The notes below the pieces were generated by a model that saw nothing but the letters and a program-made list of their open reading frames with translations, had not been told where the DNA came from and did not search any database. Of a stretch of 31,007 bases of DNA, positions 1 to 11,429 are shown one piece after another. The translations under genes were made by a program, and so were the position numbers. The DNA lies in contig CAJFCJ010000134.1 in assembly GCA_904063045.1 (NCBI GenBank), positions 1-31,007 on the forward strand. Direction: 5' to 3'. Source of the stretch: Dimorphilus gyrociliatus (Eukaryota; Annelida; Polychaeta; Dinophilidae). Within the stretch, counting starts at the first letter, position 1. The number at the start of each line of letters is the position of its first letter.

Positions 1-3000
1 CAATACATAGAATTAGAAGATGGAATAACTATCAAAGTGAAAAGAACAAAAGAAAAATCCAGTTAACTCCTGAAATAGAAGAATTACAGTTGGAAAGTAT
101 TGAATTTGAACATTTGTCTAATCAAAATGTACACAATATTAATTCAAATACACTAGAAATTGACAATTATTTACATGTGTCCAAAAATAATCTTGACAAG
201 AACAGAGAAGAATTAAAAGAAATGATAAAGAATTATGAAGATATTATTGCTACAAATCAGAATGACATTGGTTCACCAGATGTTCCACCAATGGCAATTG
301 AATTATTGGAAGATATAAAGCCTTTCAAACAAAGACCATACAGATTGCCACCCAACAAACAGCAGGAATGCAGGGATCAATTAAATGGATTATTGGAAAA
401 TGGTCTAATTAGAGCAAGCAAAAGCCAATGGGCTTCACCCATTGTTTTTGTGAAAAAGAAAGAAGGAACATTAAGAATGTGTGTGGATTACAGAAAACTT
501 AACAAGCAATCAAAAAAGAATTGTTATCCAATCCCACATCAGGAAGATTTATTTGATAAGCTTGGAGGAGGCCACAAATATTTTTCTATATTGGATTTAA
601 CAAGTGCATTTCATCATATTCCAATTAAAGAAGAAGATAAGGAGAAAACTGCTTTTATTACACCATTTGGTTTATTTGAATTCAACCGCATGCCATTTGG
701 TTTGGCAAATGCACCTTCACACTTCAGCTATATCATGGCAAATTTTGTTATTAATGGATTGGAAAACTTCTGCATTAATTATATGGATGATATTATAGTT
801 TTTACCAAAACATTGGAAGAACACTTTGTAGCTCTACAGAAACTTATGGAAAGAATCAAGGAAAAAGACTTCAGAATTAAACTGAGCAAATGTGCATTCT
901 TACAAGAATCAGTTCAATTCCTTGGTCATAGAATTACACAGAATGGTATTGAAACTGATCCTGAAAAGATTCAAAAATAAAAGATGCCAAATTACCTATG
1001 TTTGCAAATACTCTGTTGAGTTTTGTGGCATTTTGTGGTTATTATAGAAGATTTGTTAAAGATTTTGCAAAAATCACAAAACCTTTGAGAGAATTATTAA
1101 AAGTACACCAAAAGACAGAAAAACTGAAATGGACAAAAAAAGCAGAGGAAGCTTATGAAACACTAAGGAATGCAATGACAGAGCCCCAATCCTTCAACTG
1201 CCAGACTTTACTAAATCATTCTATTTAACAACAGATGCTTCTAATTATGCAGTTGGTGCAGTTCTAGAACAAGAATGGGAAGAAGATGGAAAGAAAATAA
1301 GAAAACCAATTTCTTTTGCTTCCAAGCTCCTAATCAATACACAACTAAGATATGCAGCTTATCAAAAAGAGGCTTTTGCAGTATATTGGGCAGTACAAAA
1401 ATTCTCCCATTATCTACAGTATAAGAAATTTTTTCTCTACACTGATCACCAAAATTTGGTACAAACATTTGTACAAAACAAACTGAATACAAGTACTGTT
1501 AAATGGGTGATGGCACTTATGGATATGGATTTTGAAATAATATACATACCAGGAAGAACTAATAGAGCAGACTGGATATCAAGAATTGGTGAAACTGATG
1601 AAGTAATTGATTTTCGTAATTTACTTAAGGAAAGATTAAATGAAGAAAAACAAAATGGCAATACAGTTCCCCAATTAGCAGAAAGAAAGGATATGCTTAA
1701 ATGCTTTTATATTGATACAGAGGACTTAGAAGAATTAGATGATTGTTTAGATGACAATCTAGACAATGATTATGATGAAGACATAACTGAAATCCAAGCC
1801 CAGATTATGAAACTAAAAATCACACCAGTTGAAATAAACTTCTATAGAGAACAAGTATTAGATACTCCACTAATGAAAGTTGTAGACAAATTGGAAGGAG
1901 AAAACATTGATAATGGGTCTTTGAATGAATATGGAAACTTTATTGAATCTATGTTTGTAAAAGAAGACCTTGTATGGTATCTAAATGGCTGTCAACCACT
2001 ACTTGTAATTCCACTATCAACTCTAACCAACTTACTTGGACAAATTCATCAACATCAACTATTTGAGCACTATGGTGTAGACATAACAATTCACACTTTG
2101 GAGCAAGCTTTCTGGCACCCAAAGCTAAAGAAAACAATTAAAGATCACATAAAGAGTTGTGAATTTTGTGAGCAATTAAGAGCACCAGGCAACAAACATC
2201 TGTTGGTTGAAACACTCACCCAACTTTACCAATGCAAAGAATAGCTATGGACATAATGGGACCTCTGACTGGACATGATTCTTACAAGTATATACTTGTC
2301 ATTATAGACCACATGTCCAGATTTACCAACATATTCCCTCTAAAAACTCAAACAGCTGAGGAAATTTCTAAACATTTGTTTTTCAACTATTTCCCAATAT
2401 TTGGTATCCCAGAAGAAATTCTCACAGATCAAGGAAGGAATTTTCTTGGGGAAATCTTTACAGAAATGGTGACATCAATGGGAATACGAAAAATTAAAAC
2501 AACAGCATTCCATAGCCAAAGTAATGGAATGGTAGAAAGAAAGAATTTGGAAATTCGTAGAGCACTACATAAACATGTAGTTATGGAACAATTAACAGAT
2601 TGGACAAGACAGTTACCATTAATTCAGACATGTTTAAATCAAATTCCAGTTGGAAGCACTGGCAAAACCCCACATGAAATATTATTTGGATTGAAGAATA
2701 GAAATGTTTTAGACCTGTTAATGGAAGTTCCAAGATTAGAACCAACAACAAAATTCTTATTTGATAGAAAACATGAACTTGAAGAAATTAGAGCAACAGC
2801 ACTTTGCAAATCTGTTCTAAAAAAGAAGGAATATAGAGATAGAGTTAATAAAGCTATTACAAGAAAACCTCCAACTTACAAAATTGGTGATTGGGTACAC
2901 ATAAGAAATGAAAACATTGGTCAAGGAATGAACAGAATAAATACAAGCAAATGGAGTGGACCATATCTTGTAACTGCTACAGATACTACAAAATGTTTGT

Positions 3001-3122
3001 ATGAATTACAAATATTGGCAGATAAAAGAAAATTCTATCATGCTAGTAGACTAAGACTAGCTAACAAACAACCTATAACAGTTAACACAGTGACAGTAGG
3101 GAAACACCAAACAAATGGTGGA
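1..3122 (+). pseudogene. pol: pol of copy A (RT, RNase H, integrase), frame-broken
   Basis: Reverse transcriptase lies at about 300-980, with the YMDD box at about 779-792. RNase H lies at about 1210-1470 (TTDAS and YTDHQN motifs). The integrase zinc module is at about 2040-2190 (H, H, C, C spacing) and the DDE core at about 2240-2600 (D in AMDIMGP, D in LTDQG, E in MVERKN). A GPY-type chromatin or DNA-binding tail lies at about 2875-3070 (WSGPYLV). The reading frame shifts near 58, 978, 1187 and 2215. Each site has one base fewer, mostly in a short homopolymer; the last three were compared directly with copy B. The encoded residues are otherwise almost identical to copy B. As written the polyprotein could not be made. 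The breaks may be true decay or sequencing errors. Confidence 0.9.
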
Positions 3123-5541
3123 ATGCTTCCTATCAGAGGATCAATAATTTATACACTGTTAGCAATATGCTGTTTAAACTTGGTCCAAGCAAATGTATCC
3201 ATAACAAAAGCAAACATAACTGTAAGAATGCTACCATCAGTACAGTTTTGTCAAGGACAACAAGTACACCAATCATTTGATTTAGCAGATGAACCAGTAT
3301 GTACCTTTGAAACTAAACAAATGATCAAAATTGTAGCTAACATCTATGAAATTAAAGCTGACAATTTGGCAATTCAAGCTGTCAAGTGTTTAGTGAAAAG
3401 AAGAATCAATTTCTACACTCATTACTTTTTTGGAGCCAAGAAACACAGAATTGAAAAACAAACACTTGCCTTAAGTGAAAAACAATGCAGAACAATGCTA
3501 TACACACACAAAACCTTAAATGGACAAAACCTAATTGAAAAAGGCAAACTTCTTATGTATAATGAAAACAAAGGAATTTGGCCAAGAACCACAGTGGTGG
3601 AAGAATTTACAAACAATCCTTCAAATTGGCAAGGCTTATTGGAATCCAAGTCAAGATAAAATAACCACAAATTTGGAATATTTAGAAGACTGTTCTATTA
3701 AACAAAAATTTTGTAGAACTTTGGATTCAATCATTATATTTAATCCAGAAAAAGGCCAAAGTCTTCTAGGCCATGTTTCACCATGGAAAATAGTTTCCCA
3801 TAATGTGGAATGTGTAAAACTTGGAGGATATTTTTCCTGCCCCAACTATGCAATAATGGATTTACCTTACCAAGACAGATATATCAAAGGATATGGTGGT
3901 CCTGGTACCAGAGTATTGGTACCCCAGAAAGAATATGACTTACTTAGAACTGATCTTACAAATTCTAATTATGCTGACAATAAAATAATAGAGGATACAA
4001 AATACAAGATCATTTCAAAAAAGAAGTTAATAGATTGGAGAAATATATTGGAAAGAAATCATCACTAAGAAAGGCCAATGTCACAGAAATACAAGATATT
4101 TTAACATATAATGATTGGTATAGAGATGGTGACAAAACCTACCATATGCTGATAAAAAATCATGCAACACCATTAGTGAGGACTTGGTTTGTCAAAGAAA
4201 TTATTTCTCCAGACATCTGGGATATTCACAACAAATACATACTAAAAATGCTGAAAACAACAAAGCTAAAACCTGCCAGACAGTAAGATCACAAGATTTT
4301 GAATTGGACAAAAAACCAGTTACTTTCAACCCACTCCCAAACATGAACATTTGGTATCAAAGCCCAAAAGATACACAATTTCAAATTCATACAGAAAATG
4401 GCAAATATACACTTTTACAAAGAAAACCAATAAATCACAAATGGAAGAGGAAACAATTAGAAAACATAGAGATTCCAGAATCCCACCAAATAAATATAAA
4501 AGATGCTATAAGAACAGCTGCACTACTAAACAATATTGACAAAAATTTTCAAAATTTACAAACAGTTTTTAAACAAGTTTCACAACTTTTATGCAAAGAA
4601 TTTATCATGAGAAACAAGATGATAGCCCTACTTACACCACTATCACCTCAACTACCAACAATACTTGGATCTAAACATGGAACCCATAGTACATGGTTAG
4701 GAGATCTAACAACCCTCAATACATGTACAGAATTAAAAACTGTTCAAGTAGTTTGTGACACAACAATTATAACAAAAATGGATTATGTTCAAAAGAATTT
4801 CTGATCAAATATAAAGATCTCCTATTCTCAATTGATCCAATACTTCATCATGCTTACCACATCACAAAAGAAGACATAAGATATGGTACATGTGACCAAA
4901 CTCAGCATCTCTTCAAGATCAAGAAAAATCCTTTGGATGCAGAACAAAATCAATATGCCATACATTCTGGCAAGAAGACATTTATCTATTATACAAGGAA
5001 AGGATGCAGGTTCCAAACAGCAGCAGCACAATCAATCAGAATGAAAATCAACAGTCAAATTGAAGAACCAAAACTAGAAGTTGTCAGACTCACAGAATTA
5101 TTACAACTAGGTATAAAAGAAGATGTGGGCAAGAAACATTATCAGATACAACAAGTTTTGGAATACATACAGGATACTTTGACTAAGCATAGAGAGCATA
5201 TTAACTTTGCAAATGATTTAGGAATTGATGCAGCCTTGTCACCAACACAACATCTATTTTCTTCATGGATAAGAAAACCTTTCAAAATACTAATAGACAC
5301 ACTTCTGCCAATTATACTCTTGATTGGAATTGGATTCTTCATCTACTTTATTTGGAAGAAAAAACTGAAAAGAGTTCAATTTACCAGACTGTCTAAACTA
5401 CTGACAAAAACAAAAAGATTACCTTCAGCTCCAACAGCTGAATCAGAAGAAATAGAACTGCAAAATTATCCTATGTTCAGAAAAAGTGGTGATAACATAA
5501 TTGTCACAAGTCCTAGACCTTTCGTGGAAGCAAGGTCTTAA
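3123..5541 (+). pseudogene. env: env-like glycoprotein gene of copy A, frame-broken
   Basis: A methionine at 3123 begins a signal-peptide-like stretch (YTLLAICCLNLVQA), followed by a long cysteine-containing ectodomain. Near the C-terminus is a hydrophobic membrane anchor (IILLIGIGFFIYFIW, about 5305-5355) and a short basic cytoplasmic tail. This is the layout of a retroviral envelope glycoprotein. It follows the integrase in the position expected for env in errantivirus-like elements. The frame changes near 3610 (one base more than copy B), 4015, 4283 and 4790 (one base fewer each). Near 3575 this copy is also 9 nt shorter, in frame. I do not see an obvious furin site with fusion peptide, so I do not assign it to baculovirus F-like, rhabdo/chuvirus-like or another fusion class. 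Confidence 0.8.
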
Positions 5542-5551
5542 AGGAGTGGGA
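5541..5551 (+). other. Polypurine tract (plus-strand primer) of copy A
   Basis: The purine run AAGGAGTGGGA follows directly on the env stop codon (5539-5541) and abuts the TG that opens the LTR. This is the expected position for the plus-strand priming site of an LTR retroelement. The same sequence is present in copy B. Confidence 0.8.
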
Positions 5552-6490
5552 TGTTTGTACACATACATTCGTCAGCTATATTCTACAATAGAGAAGTAGT
5601 ATTGAACCAGTATTGTACTATGCAGATAGCACTGATAAAGATAGGCAGTAGTGACCTAGTTTCGCATAGGGCAGTGCATACACATTATGCAGTAATAAAA
5701 CCTATTGAATTATATAAAGAATATTTGCTATTTGCAACCTAGCATTAATATTACAATTTATTAATCCATAAATTTATGATTTCGAACTAAAACTAGTTCA
5801 ATTAATTATCAATTATGCTTAAATTCTAAGGTTAGATTATATTCACTATTCAACAGTATTGTATACACAATACTGTTCTTTTTAACATGCATTAATCAGA
5901 TATACTTCCTCCTTATATGCTGATGCTAAATTTACTAACTCAATCAATTGAATATCATTATTAAGGTAGAATATAAAAACGGTCAAATATACAATCTACA
6001 TGTTTTCTTGATTGTTGGACTTGTCCTACTAAAATTGTTACATCTTATGCAACTCTCCAACCTTCGAAATTCAACTATTATTTAGAAGAGGAAAACAATA
6101 AAAACATGACCATATTTAGAACTTTTCTTTGTCTTCAAATGTTACTTTTGTTTTTGTGAACATTGAAATTTGTGAACTATCAACCCTTAAAAGAGTATAT
6201 AAACCCTACGAAATTAACAGTTGATAGTTCAGTTTTCTAACCGTCAGCTAGTTGTTTAAACTAGCTTGTTTAGAACTAGAAGCTCATTTTACTCAATACA
6301 TATTCTTTGGACGAAATACTGGTGTTTTGTTAATCAATTTCTACCGAAATTGCCTTTGTTAGACTATTTGTGGACGAACTTTAAAGGTTCTATTTGGACC
6401 AGTACTTTGGCAAGTTGGTAAATGATTGGAAAGGACGATTACAGTTGTGACGAACCAGAAATTCCTACAATTACAATACAACAAAGTACA
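5552..6490 (+). repeat. 3' LTR of copy A
   Basis: This is about 939 nt, beginning TGTTTGTAC after the polypurine tract and ending AAAGTACA. The right edge is set by comparison with copy B, where the same sequence stops and a primer-binding site follows; here unrelated sequence starts at about 6491. It contains a TATA box and initiator (6196-6234). Positions 5552 to about 6305 differ from the copy B LTR at only a few sites, while the last ~180 nt differ at roughly 15% of positions by my hand alignment. A short open frame beginning at 5551 is not supported as a gene. Confidence 0.85.
6196..6234 (+). promoter_or_regulatory. LTR core promoter: TATA box plus TCAGT initiator
   Basis: TATATAAA at 6196-6203 is followed about 33 nt downstream by TCAGTT at 6229-6234, matching the arthropod-type initiator consensus TCAGT. 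This would place the U3/R boundary near 6230. Transcripts from here would run outward through U5 and directly into the transposase gene at 6511. Confidence 0.6.
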
Positions 6491-6510
6491 ATCAAGTATT
6501 TGAAAAAAGC

Positions 6511-8006
6511 ATGTGTGATGAAATTGAGCCATTCAAAATTCTTGAAAAGGCAAGTGCTAAAGGGAAAAATGTGTTGATACATAATGGATATTGGTATACA
6601 TTAAAGTGTAATCGTGGTGAAACAACATACTGGACTTGTGGTGTAAGAACAAAGAAGCAAAAGTGCAAAGCTGCAATTACTGAATTGAATTACTCCTATA
6701 CATTATCTAAAGCTGAGCACTTTCACAGTCCTGTTAAAGACATTGAAAATAAACTTATTTTGAAAAAGAATGTCAGGGAGAAAGGCAAAGTTAATGTTCA
6801 TCAAAATGGGAGAAGCATTGCAGAGGAAACTCTAATTGAATTCAACAAAAATGAATCTTTACCATCAATAAAATCTTGCATTGAAGTTGTTAACTATCAC
6901 AAAAGAAAAAATAGACCAAAAGAGCCTACTGGTTTAAGATTTATTATAAAGCAAATGTTCTTACCAGAAAACTTCTTGAAAGTGGATATTTTTGAAAAGC
7001 AAACAAGAGTAGTAATATTTGCAACAGACCATCAACTTAATCTTTTACAATCAACAAATATTTGGTTCCTTGATGGAACATTCAAACCTGCAAATGATCC
7101 ATTCAAGCAATTATACTCCATTCATGGATTTCTAAAAAAAGATTCAGAATTGAAACAAGTCCCTCTCTTATTTGCATTCTGCTCATCCAAGAAAAAATCA
7201 GCTTATAAAATTATATTCAAGGTAAATAAGATAAATTCAAAATGTATTTCTTTAAATACTGTTAATATTTTATAGGCTGTTTTTAAACTGACTAATGGAT
7301 TTCAACCAAAAACTGCCATGCTAGATTTTGAAGAGAGTGCATGGAGAGCTATGAGTGAATTAGCACCTGATGTTAACATAATTGGATGTCTTTTTCACTG
7401 GTGTCAAGCAATTTACAGAAAGATTGGGGTAATGTATAAATAAAAAGTTTTTTATAACTTTTTAATAGTTTTTATTCAATCATTTATTAATAATAGGAGC
7501 TTGGACATCAATCACAATATAAAAATCGCACAGGAGAATGGTTTGCAATGAGACTACTCCTCTCTCTACCATTTCTACCATCAGATCACATCAAACATCA
7601 ATTTGAAAGTATAAAAGATTATCTGCAAGAATGTAATGAGTTATCTCAACTGATTTCTTACATTCAAAATACATGGATTGATAGTACAATTTGGCCTCCA
7701 TCAGCTTGGTCATGTTTCAAAAGAGCAATTCGCACAAACAATGATCTGGAAGGCTTCCATCAAAAATTTAACTCATCTTTTGGGAATAGAACATCATTCT
7801 ACATAATTGTTCAAAAGTTGAAACATGAAGCAGATCTAATCAATGTCTTTGAAAAGCTTCTATCTGAAAAGAAAATCTGCAGAAATCAGAGAAAAACTTA
7901 TAAGCATCTACAAAAAAAAATCTTTGAAGCTTGGGAAAGTTTTGAAAGATCTGAAATGAATGTTTCTCAACTACTGCAACTTTGTTGTTCAATTTATCAT
8001 CCATAA
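6511..8006 (+). CDS. FLYWCH zinc finger / MULE-type transposase-like protein, 3 exons
   Basis: The three exons are 6511-7221, 7276-7428 and 7497-8006, with GT-AG introns of 54 and 68 nt. All joins are phase 0 and give 457 residues plus stop. Residues about 10-70 form a FLYWCH-type zinc finger (NGYWYTLKC, YWTC, CKA, HxH in the pattern AEHFHSP). A Mutator-like (MULE) DDE domain follows: first D in FLDGTFK, second D in MLDFEESA, the conserved GCLFHWCQA motif, and the E in NNDLEGFHQ. MULE transposases cut and paste DNA transposons, and many FLYWCH/MULE genes in animals are transposon copies or domesticated derivatives. The catalytic triad and frames are intact. The start is the first ATG downstream of the LTR and leads straight into the zinc finger. 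Whether it still transposes is unknown, because I see no terminal inverted repeats. Confidence 0.85.
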
Positions 8007-8218
8007 TGTGTGATTTTTGAAGTTTAAAATGTTAGTTTCTAGCACTGTTTACTTTACTTTTCTTGTAATGTAACATTTTACAATTAGTTGCTAAATACAT
8101 TTTCATAAGTTTGATAAGTTCTGGTGTACATAAAAATTTATCAATAACTTTATTTAAATATTCATTTATAATATACATTTACCTAAGAATTACACTTTTT
8201 CTCTTTTAAAGATATTTG

Positions 8219-8336
8219 TAGTGGTTGTGGACATTTTCCATATATTTGTGGACATTTTCCATATTGTCTGTGGACATTTTCCATAAATTTGTGGACGTTT
8301 TCCATTGTGGACATTTTCCATTGTGGACGTTTTCCA
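8219..8336 (+). repeat. Short tandem repeat TGTGGACATTTTCCAT (about six units)
   Basis: Six units of a 14-16 nt core (GTGGACATTTTCCA, two with G for A) are separated by 0-10 variable nt. The core is partly self-complementary (TGGA...TCCA). The array lies about 210 nt after the transposase stop codon. Arrays of short near-palindromes like this can be subterminal transposase-binding sites, but no matching array is visible on the 5' side, where the LTR sits. Confidence 0.75.
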
Positions 8337-8339
8337 TGA

Positions 8340-9720
8340 CATCCTAATTTAATGTATCAAATGTCTTTATAAATGTTTGTATTATTTTCTAACAATGATT
8401 TTGGTCAAAATTTCATCAAAATCGGCCCAGTAGGTGCTGAGATATGGATTATAAGGAACATTATATATAAACTCTGTTAAAAGTCTATATAAACAATAAT
8501 ATTCGACGTTCAAAAAAACTAAATTTCTTATTATTAAAGTTACAGCTCTGAAATTTTGTACATATACTAATATTGATATACCGATTATAAATCTTTTTAC
8601 AGAATTCAATTATCTTTTATAGTTTGGGAGCTACGTTATATTAAAGTTTGCATTACAAGACTTTTTTTTTAAAAAAAAAGAAAAAAAAATTTTTTCATCT
8701 TGAGTTATGTGTTAAAAAAAAAGAATGGCAGTGCTGTCTGTTAATTAGTTTCAATATTACGAACTCAATATTATTTGGTCAGTCTGCCTACACCCCTACA
8801 CATCATAATGTAAGTAAAATTAATTAATAACCCAGATTAATATCTGCTTTTGTAATTAATTTTTGTTGTATTTTATCTATTAAAATATGTAGAATGTTGT
8901 CTGTTGCTTTTTAATTATTTTATTCAAATACTTTACTTTAAATCCCATTAATTTCCGCCAAAAGACATAAGTTACTTTTGAACACTACATTAAATGTCAG
9001 CCTATCATATTTTTGTCACAAAATTTTAACTCTGTTAGTAATTAAGTTAGAGCTTTGAAATTCGGTACATAGATTGTTATTATTACGGCGATATCAAATC
9101 TTTTTACAGAACTCAATTATCTTTTATGGTTCAAAAGATATGGCGCCATTAAATTTTAGTAACTATTCTTTATATGAGCTTATATGAAATATTCGTCAGG
9201 GTTAAACTAACTCTGTTATTAATAATCATAAAGCTTTCAAAGTTGGTACATAGACTAATATTAATGCTCCGATCCTAAATCCTTTTACAGAATTCAATTA
9301 TCTTGTATGGTTCAAAAGTTATGGCGCTGTTAAATTCTGTTGCTATTTCTTCTCCATAGGTCTATATAAAATATTCATTAGGGTCGATAAAATTTAGTTA
9401 ATATGTACAATAGAGCTTTGAAATTCAGTTCATATAGTAATATTGGTACGCCGATTTCAAATCTGTTTACAGAATTCAATTATCTCTTTTGGTTCAAAAG
9501 TTATGGCAACTTTATTTTTTCGTCAATACTTTGTATTTAGGCCTTAAAAAATATTCGTCATCTGAAAACTAACTTTCTTATTAGTTAGCTTAGAGCTTTG
9601 AAACTTGGTATATAGACTAATTTTGGTATGCTGATCTCAAATCTGCTTACAGAATCCAAATATCAGTTACCGTTTTTGAGCTATTTACAATTAAAGTGTT
9701 TTACAGTTTGCTGTTATAAA
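8340..9720 (+). repeat. Left block of satellite-like repeats (one A+B unit, then ~180-bp B units)
   Basis: Motif A (8411-8446) reads like TCAAAATCGGCCCAGTAG followed by TGCTGAGATATG. Motif B starts with AGAGCTTTGAAATT-like sequence and continues to a conserved CTTTTTACAGAATTCAATTATC box. B recurs at about 8543, 9051, 9230, 9413 and 9593, so the last four are spaced 179-183 nt. Units are diverged but easily aligned by eye and all lie on the + strand. About 8650-8690 is a poly-T/poly-A stretch. The stretch 8967-9330 is a close match to 12823-13175 on the other side of the unknown gene. I see no coding potential here. Confidence 0.8.
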
Positions 9721-10028
9721 TATTTTTATTGTTATGATATTGTTGTGTTCAAAAGTTAATTGTTATGAATGTAAGAGTGTTTGAATTGTATATTGGAGTT
9801 TTAGTGTGCTTTTTAATAATTTGATTGTAATTATCTGTTTTTAATTAAGATAAAGCTTTGTTGTTTGGTAGATAGATTAATACTTTGATTATAAATTTCT
9901 GTAGTAACTACATTGATTTATTCAACTCCAACAGTTCTAAAATTTAAGTAACACTTGGAACAAAAGTGAGTTAATTTAGTATTAATCTATTGAATTGTGT
10001 TTGAAAGATTTTTTCTTCTTTTCTAGAG
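9721..10028 (+). other. Upstream flank of the unknown gene, with a possible splice acceptor
   Basis: AT-rich sequence holding one weak remnant of motif B (about 9850). It ends in a pyrimidine-rich TTTTTTCTTCTTTTCTAG at about 10009-10026, immediately before the start codon at 10029. This could be the acceptor of a 5'-UTR intron. No clear TATA box or upstream exon is identified. Confidence 0.4.
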
Positions 10029-11429
10029 ATGCATAGTTGGTTGAGCTACCAAAAGGAAAAGCAAATCAGCCCAACATTTATTAATTTCAGTAAAGCAAAC
10101 CTGATGCTACAGTTAAAATATATTTTTAGAGTATATAAAAATCATGTAAACAACAATTTTGCTAAAACTTTTGTACCTTTTCTGATGAATCACTTTTTAA
10201 CAATGTCTTTACTTAGTGATGAAAAGCTGGAAGAAAAAAAAGAATTATTAGATGGATTCAATTTAATTGTACAGAATTTTCAAGAAGAATTAACAAAGTT
10301 ATTAAAGAGATATTATGAAAAGAAAATGAACTTGAAACATTATTTTTATTTGAAACCATTGCTTCAAGCAATGGAAAATTGGCAAGAAATAGAAAAGTTA
10401 CTACATTTTTTTAAAATTAAAATTTTTGGGCCTGAATCAACTGAAATAATAGCTGATGAGCTTTGTGGAGAAATAAAAAATATTTTTTATGACAATGAGC
10501 AGGAAGATCAGGAAGAACAAAATTCTGTGTTAATTAGCCAAGAGCAAGAAGAGGAACACCATCCTGAGAAACAAGTGTCAGTAGAACAAGACTCTTCTCA
10601 GCAACAGCATCCTGAGGAACAAGTGGCAGTAGAACAAGAGTCTTCTCAGCAACAGCATCCTGAGGAACAAGTGGCAGTAGAACAAGAGTCTTCTCAGGAA
10701 CCAGAAGAAATACAACAAGATCATGCTGAAGAACATGAGGAAGATGAAGAACCTGTTGAGGAAGAAGAGGATGAACAAGAAGATGTAGAAGAATTTTACT
10801 ATCATGAGCAGAGGATGGAAGTAGAAAGAGAGGAAATTGATAAGAGTGAACCACAAAATAATGTACAACAAAGTGATACAAACAATGAAATGTACAAAGT
10901 GATGAAAGAGAGAAATGAAGAATTTTTTTTACTAAAAAACATGTGTTATCTCACAAAAATGTACAATTATTATATCAATGGGGGAAATGCAGAATCACAA
11001 AAACTCATTTTAAAATCTCTAATACCTGATCTTCAAGCAACTGCTAAAATTATTTTTGTTAGCAATTATTTTATAAATTTAACCAAAAAAGAATTTGATA
11101 TCATTTTAAAGAATTTGGAGGTAAAGGATATGCAATTTATTCTTTTTAAAAAGTTATCTTTGAAAAGAATAGAAAATATTTTAATCAACTGGCACCTGGA
11201 AAACAAAGTTATTATTTTTGTTGTGAAAAAATATCCAAAAAATCTGGGATTCATACCTTGTGAATTTTTGAAAAATATTCAAAGAAATACCAACAAGGTT
11301 AAAATGGAAAGCCTTTTTAAAATTGCTGGATTCAATTTTATAGATTTCACCTTTAAAAATTATAAAAAAGAGCAAACTTGTCTCTTAAAATTCATGAAAA
11401 AATTTTTAAAACAATTGTATAGACAATAA
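10029..11429 (+). CDS. Unknown 466-residue helical protein with acidic repeat linker
   Basis: This is a single open frame with ATG at 10029 directly after a splice-acceptor-like sequence. I do not recognise the family. Residues about 1-160 are rich in Leu, Phe and Lys and look alpha-helical. Residues about 160-275 are a strongly acidic Glu/Gln linker containing three in-frame 16-residue repeats (PEEQVAVEQESSQQQH). Residues about 285-466 form a second basic, helical, Leu/Ile/Phe-rich part ending in MKKFLKQLYRQ. There is no signal peptide and no convincing membrane segment. The gene is embedded in satellite-like repeats, and its last ~45 codons plus 3' flank recur as decayed copies at about 13437 and 14500, so it belongs to a local duplicating family. 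It could be a lineage-specific gene or a component of an unrecognised mobile element. An intact frame of this length in about 70% AT DNA argues that it is coding. Confidence 0.7.
   Translation: MHSWLSYQKEKQISPTFINFSKANLMLQLKYIFRVYKNHVNNNFAKTFVPFLMNHFLTMSLLSDEKLEEKKELLDGFNLIVQNFQEELTKLLKRYYEKKMNLKHYFYLKPLLQAMENWQEIEKLLHFFKIKIFGPESTEIIADELCGEIKNIFYDNEQEDQEEQNSVLISQEQEEEHHPEKQVSVEQDSSQQQHPEEQVAVEQESSQQQHPEEQVAVEQESSQEPEEIQQDHAEEHEEDEEPVEEEEDEQEDVEEFYYHEQRMEVEREEIDKSEPQNNVQQSDTNNEMYKVMKERNEEFFLLKNMCYLTKMYNYYINGGNAESQKLILKSLIPDLQATAKIIFVSNYFINLTKKEFDIILKNLEVKDMQFILFKKLSLKRIENILINWHLENKVIIFVVKKYPKNLGFIPCEFLKNIQRNTNKVKMESLFKIAGFNFIDFTFKNYKKEQTCLLKFMKKFLKQLYRQ
10563..10706 (+). repeat. 48-bp in-frame coding minisatellite (3 units)
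   Basis: Units start at 10563, 10611 and 10659 with exact 48-nt spacing. The second and third are virtually identical over their first ~42 nt, while the first differs at a few sites. Each encodes 16 residues of the acidic linker. Confidence 0.9.

Larger units (their letters stand above)
1..6490 (+). mobile_element. Env-bearing Ty3/Gypsy LTR retrotransposon, copy A (5' part outside window)
   Basis: The order RT, RNase H, integrase, env, polypurine tract and LTR is that of an errantivirus-like Ty3/Gypsy element. The 5' LTR, gag and the start of pol lie to the left of the window. From about 313 onward this copy is nearly identical to the minus-strand copy at the right end, apart from the last ~180 nt of the LTR. 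Its coding part changes frame about eight times, each by one base. The 3' LTR ends about 20 nt before the start codon of the transposase gene. The very high similarity to copy B implies recent activity of the family. Assignment to Gypsy with env is firm; the exact clade is inference. Confidence 0.93.

Noticed and set aside
3123-5541. Assigning env to a particular viral fusion-protein class
   Set aside because: No decisive motif was visible by eye; a profile search would be needed.
5551-5742. Small gene at the start of the LTR (also 25566-25757)
   Set aside because: It lies within U3 in both LTRs, is short and has no recognisable content.
8219-8336. CRISPR-like array
   Set aside because: The units are too short, spacers are 0-10 nt, and the context is eukaryotic.
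10534-10881. Minus-strand open frames opposite the acidic linker
   Set aside because: Mirror of the 48-bp coding repeat; leucine-rich only as the complement of Glu/Gln codons.
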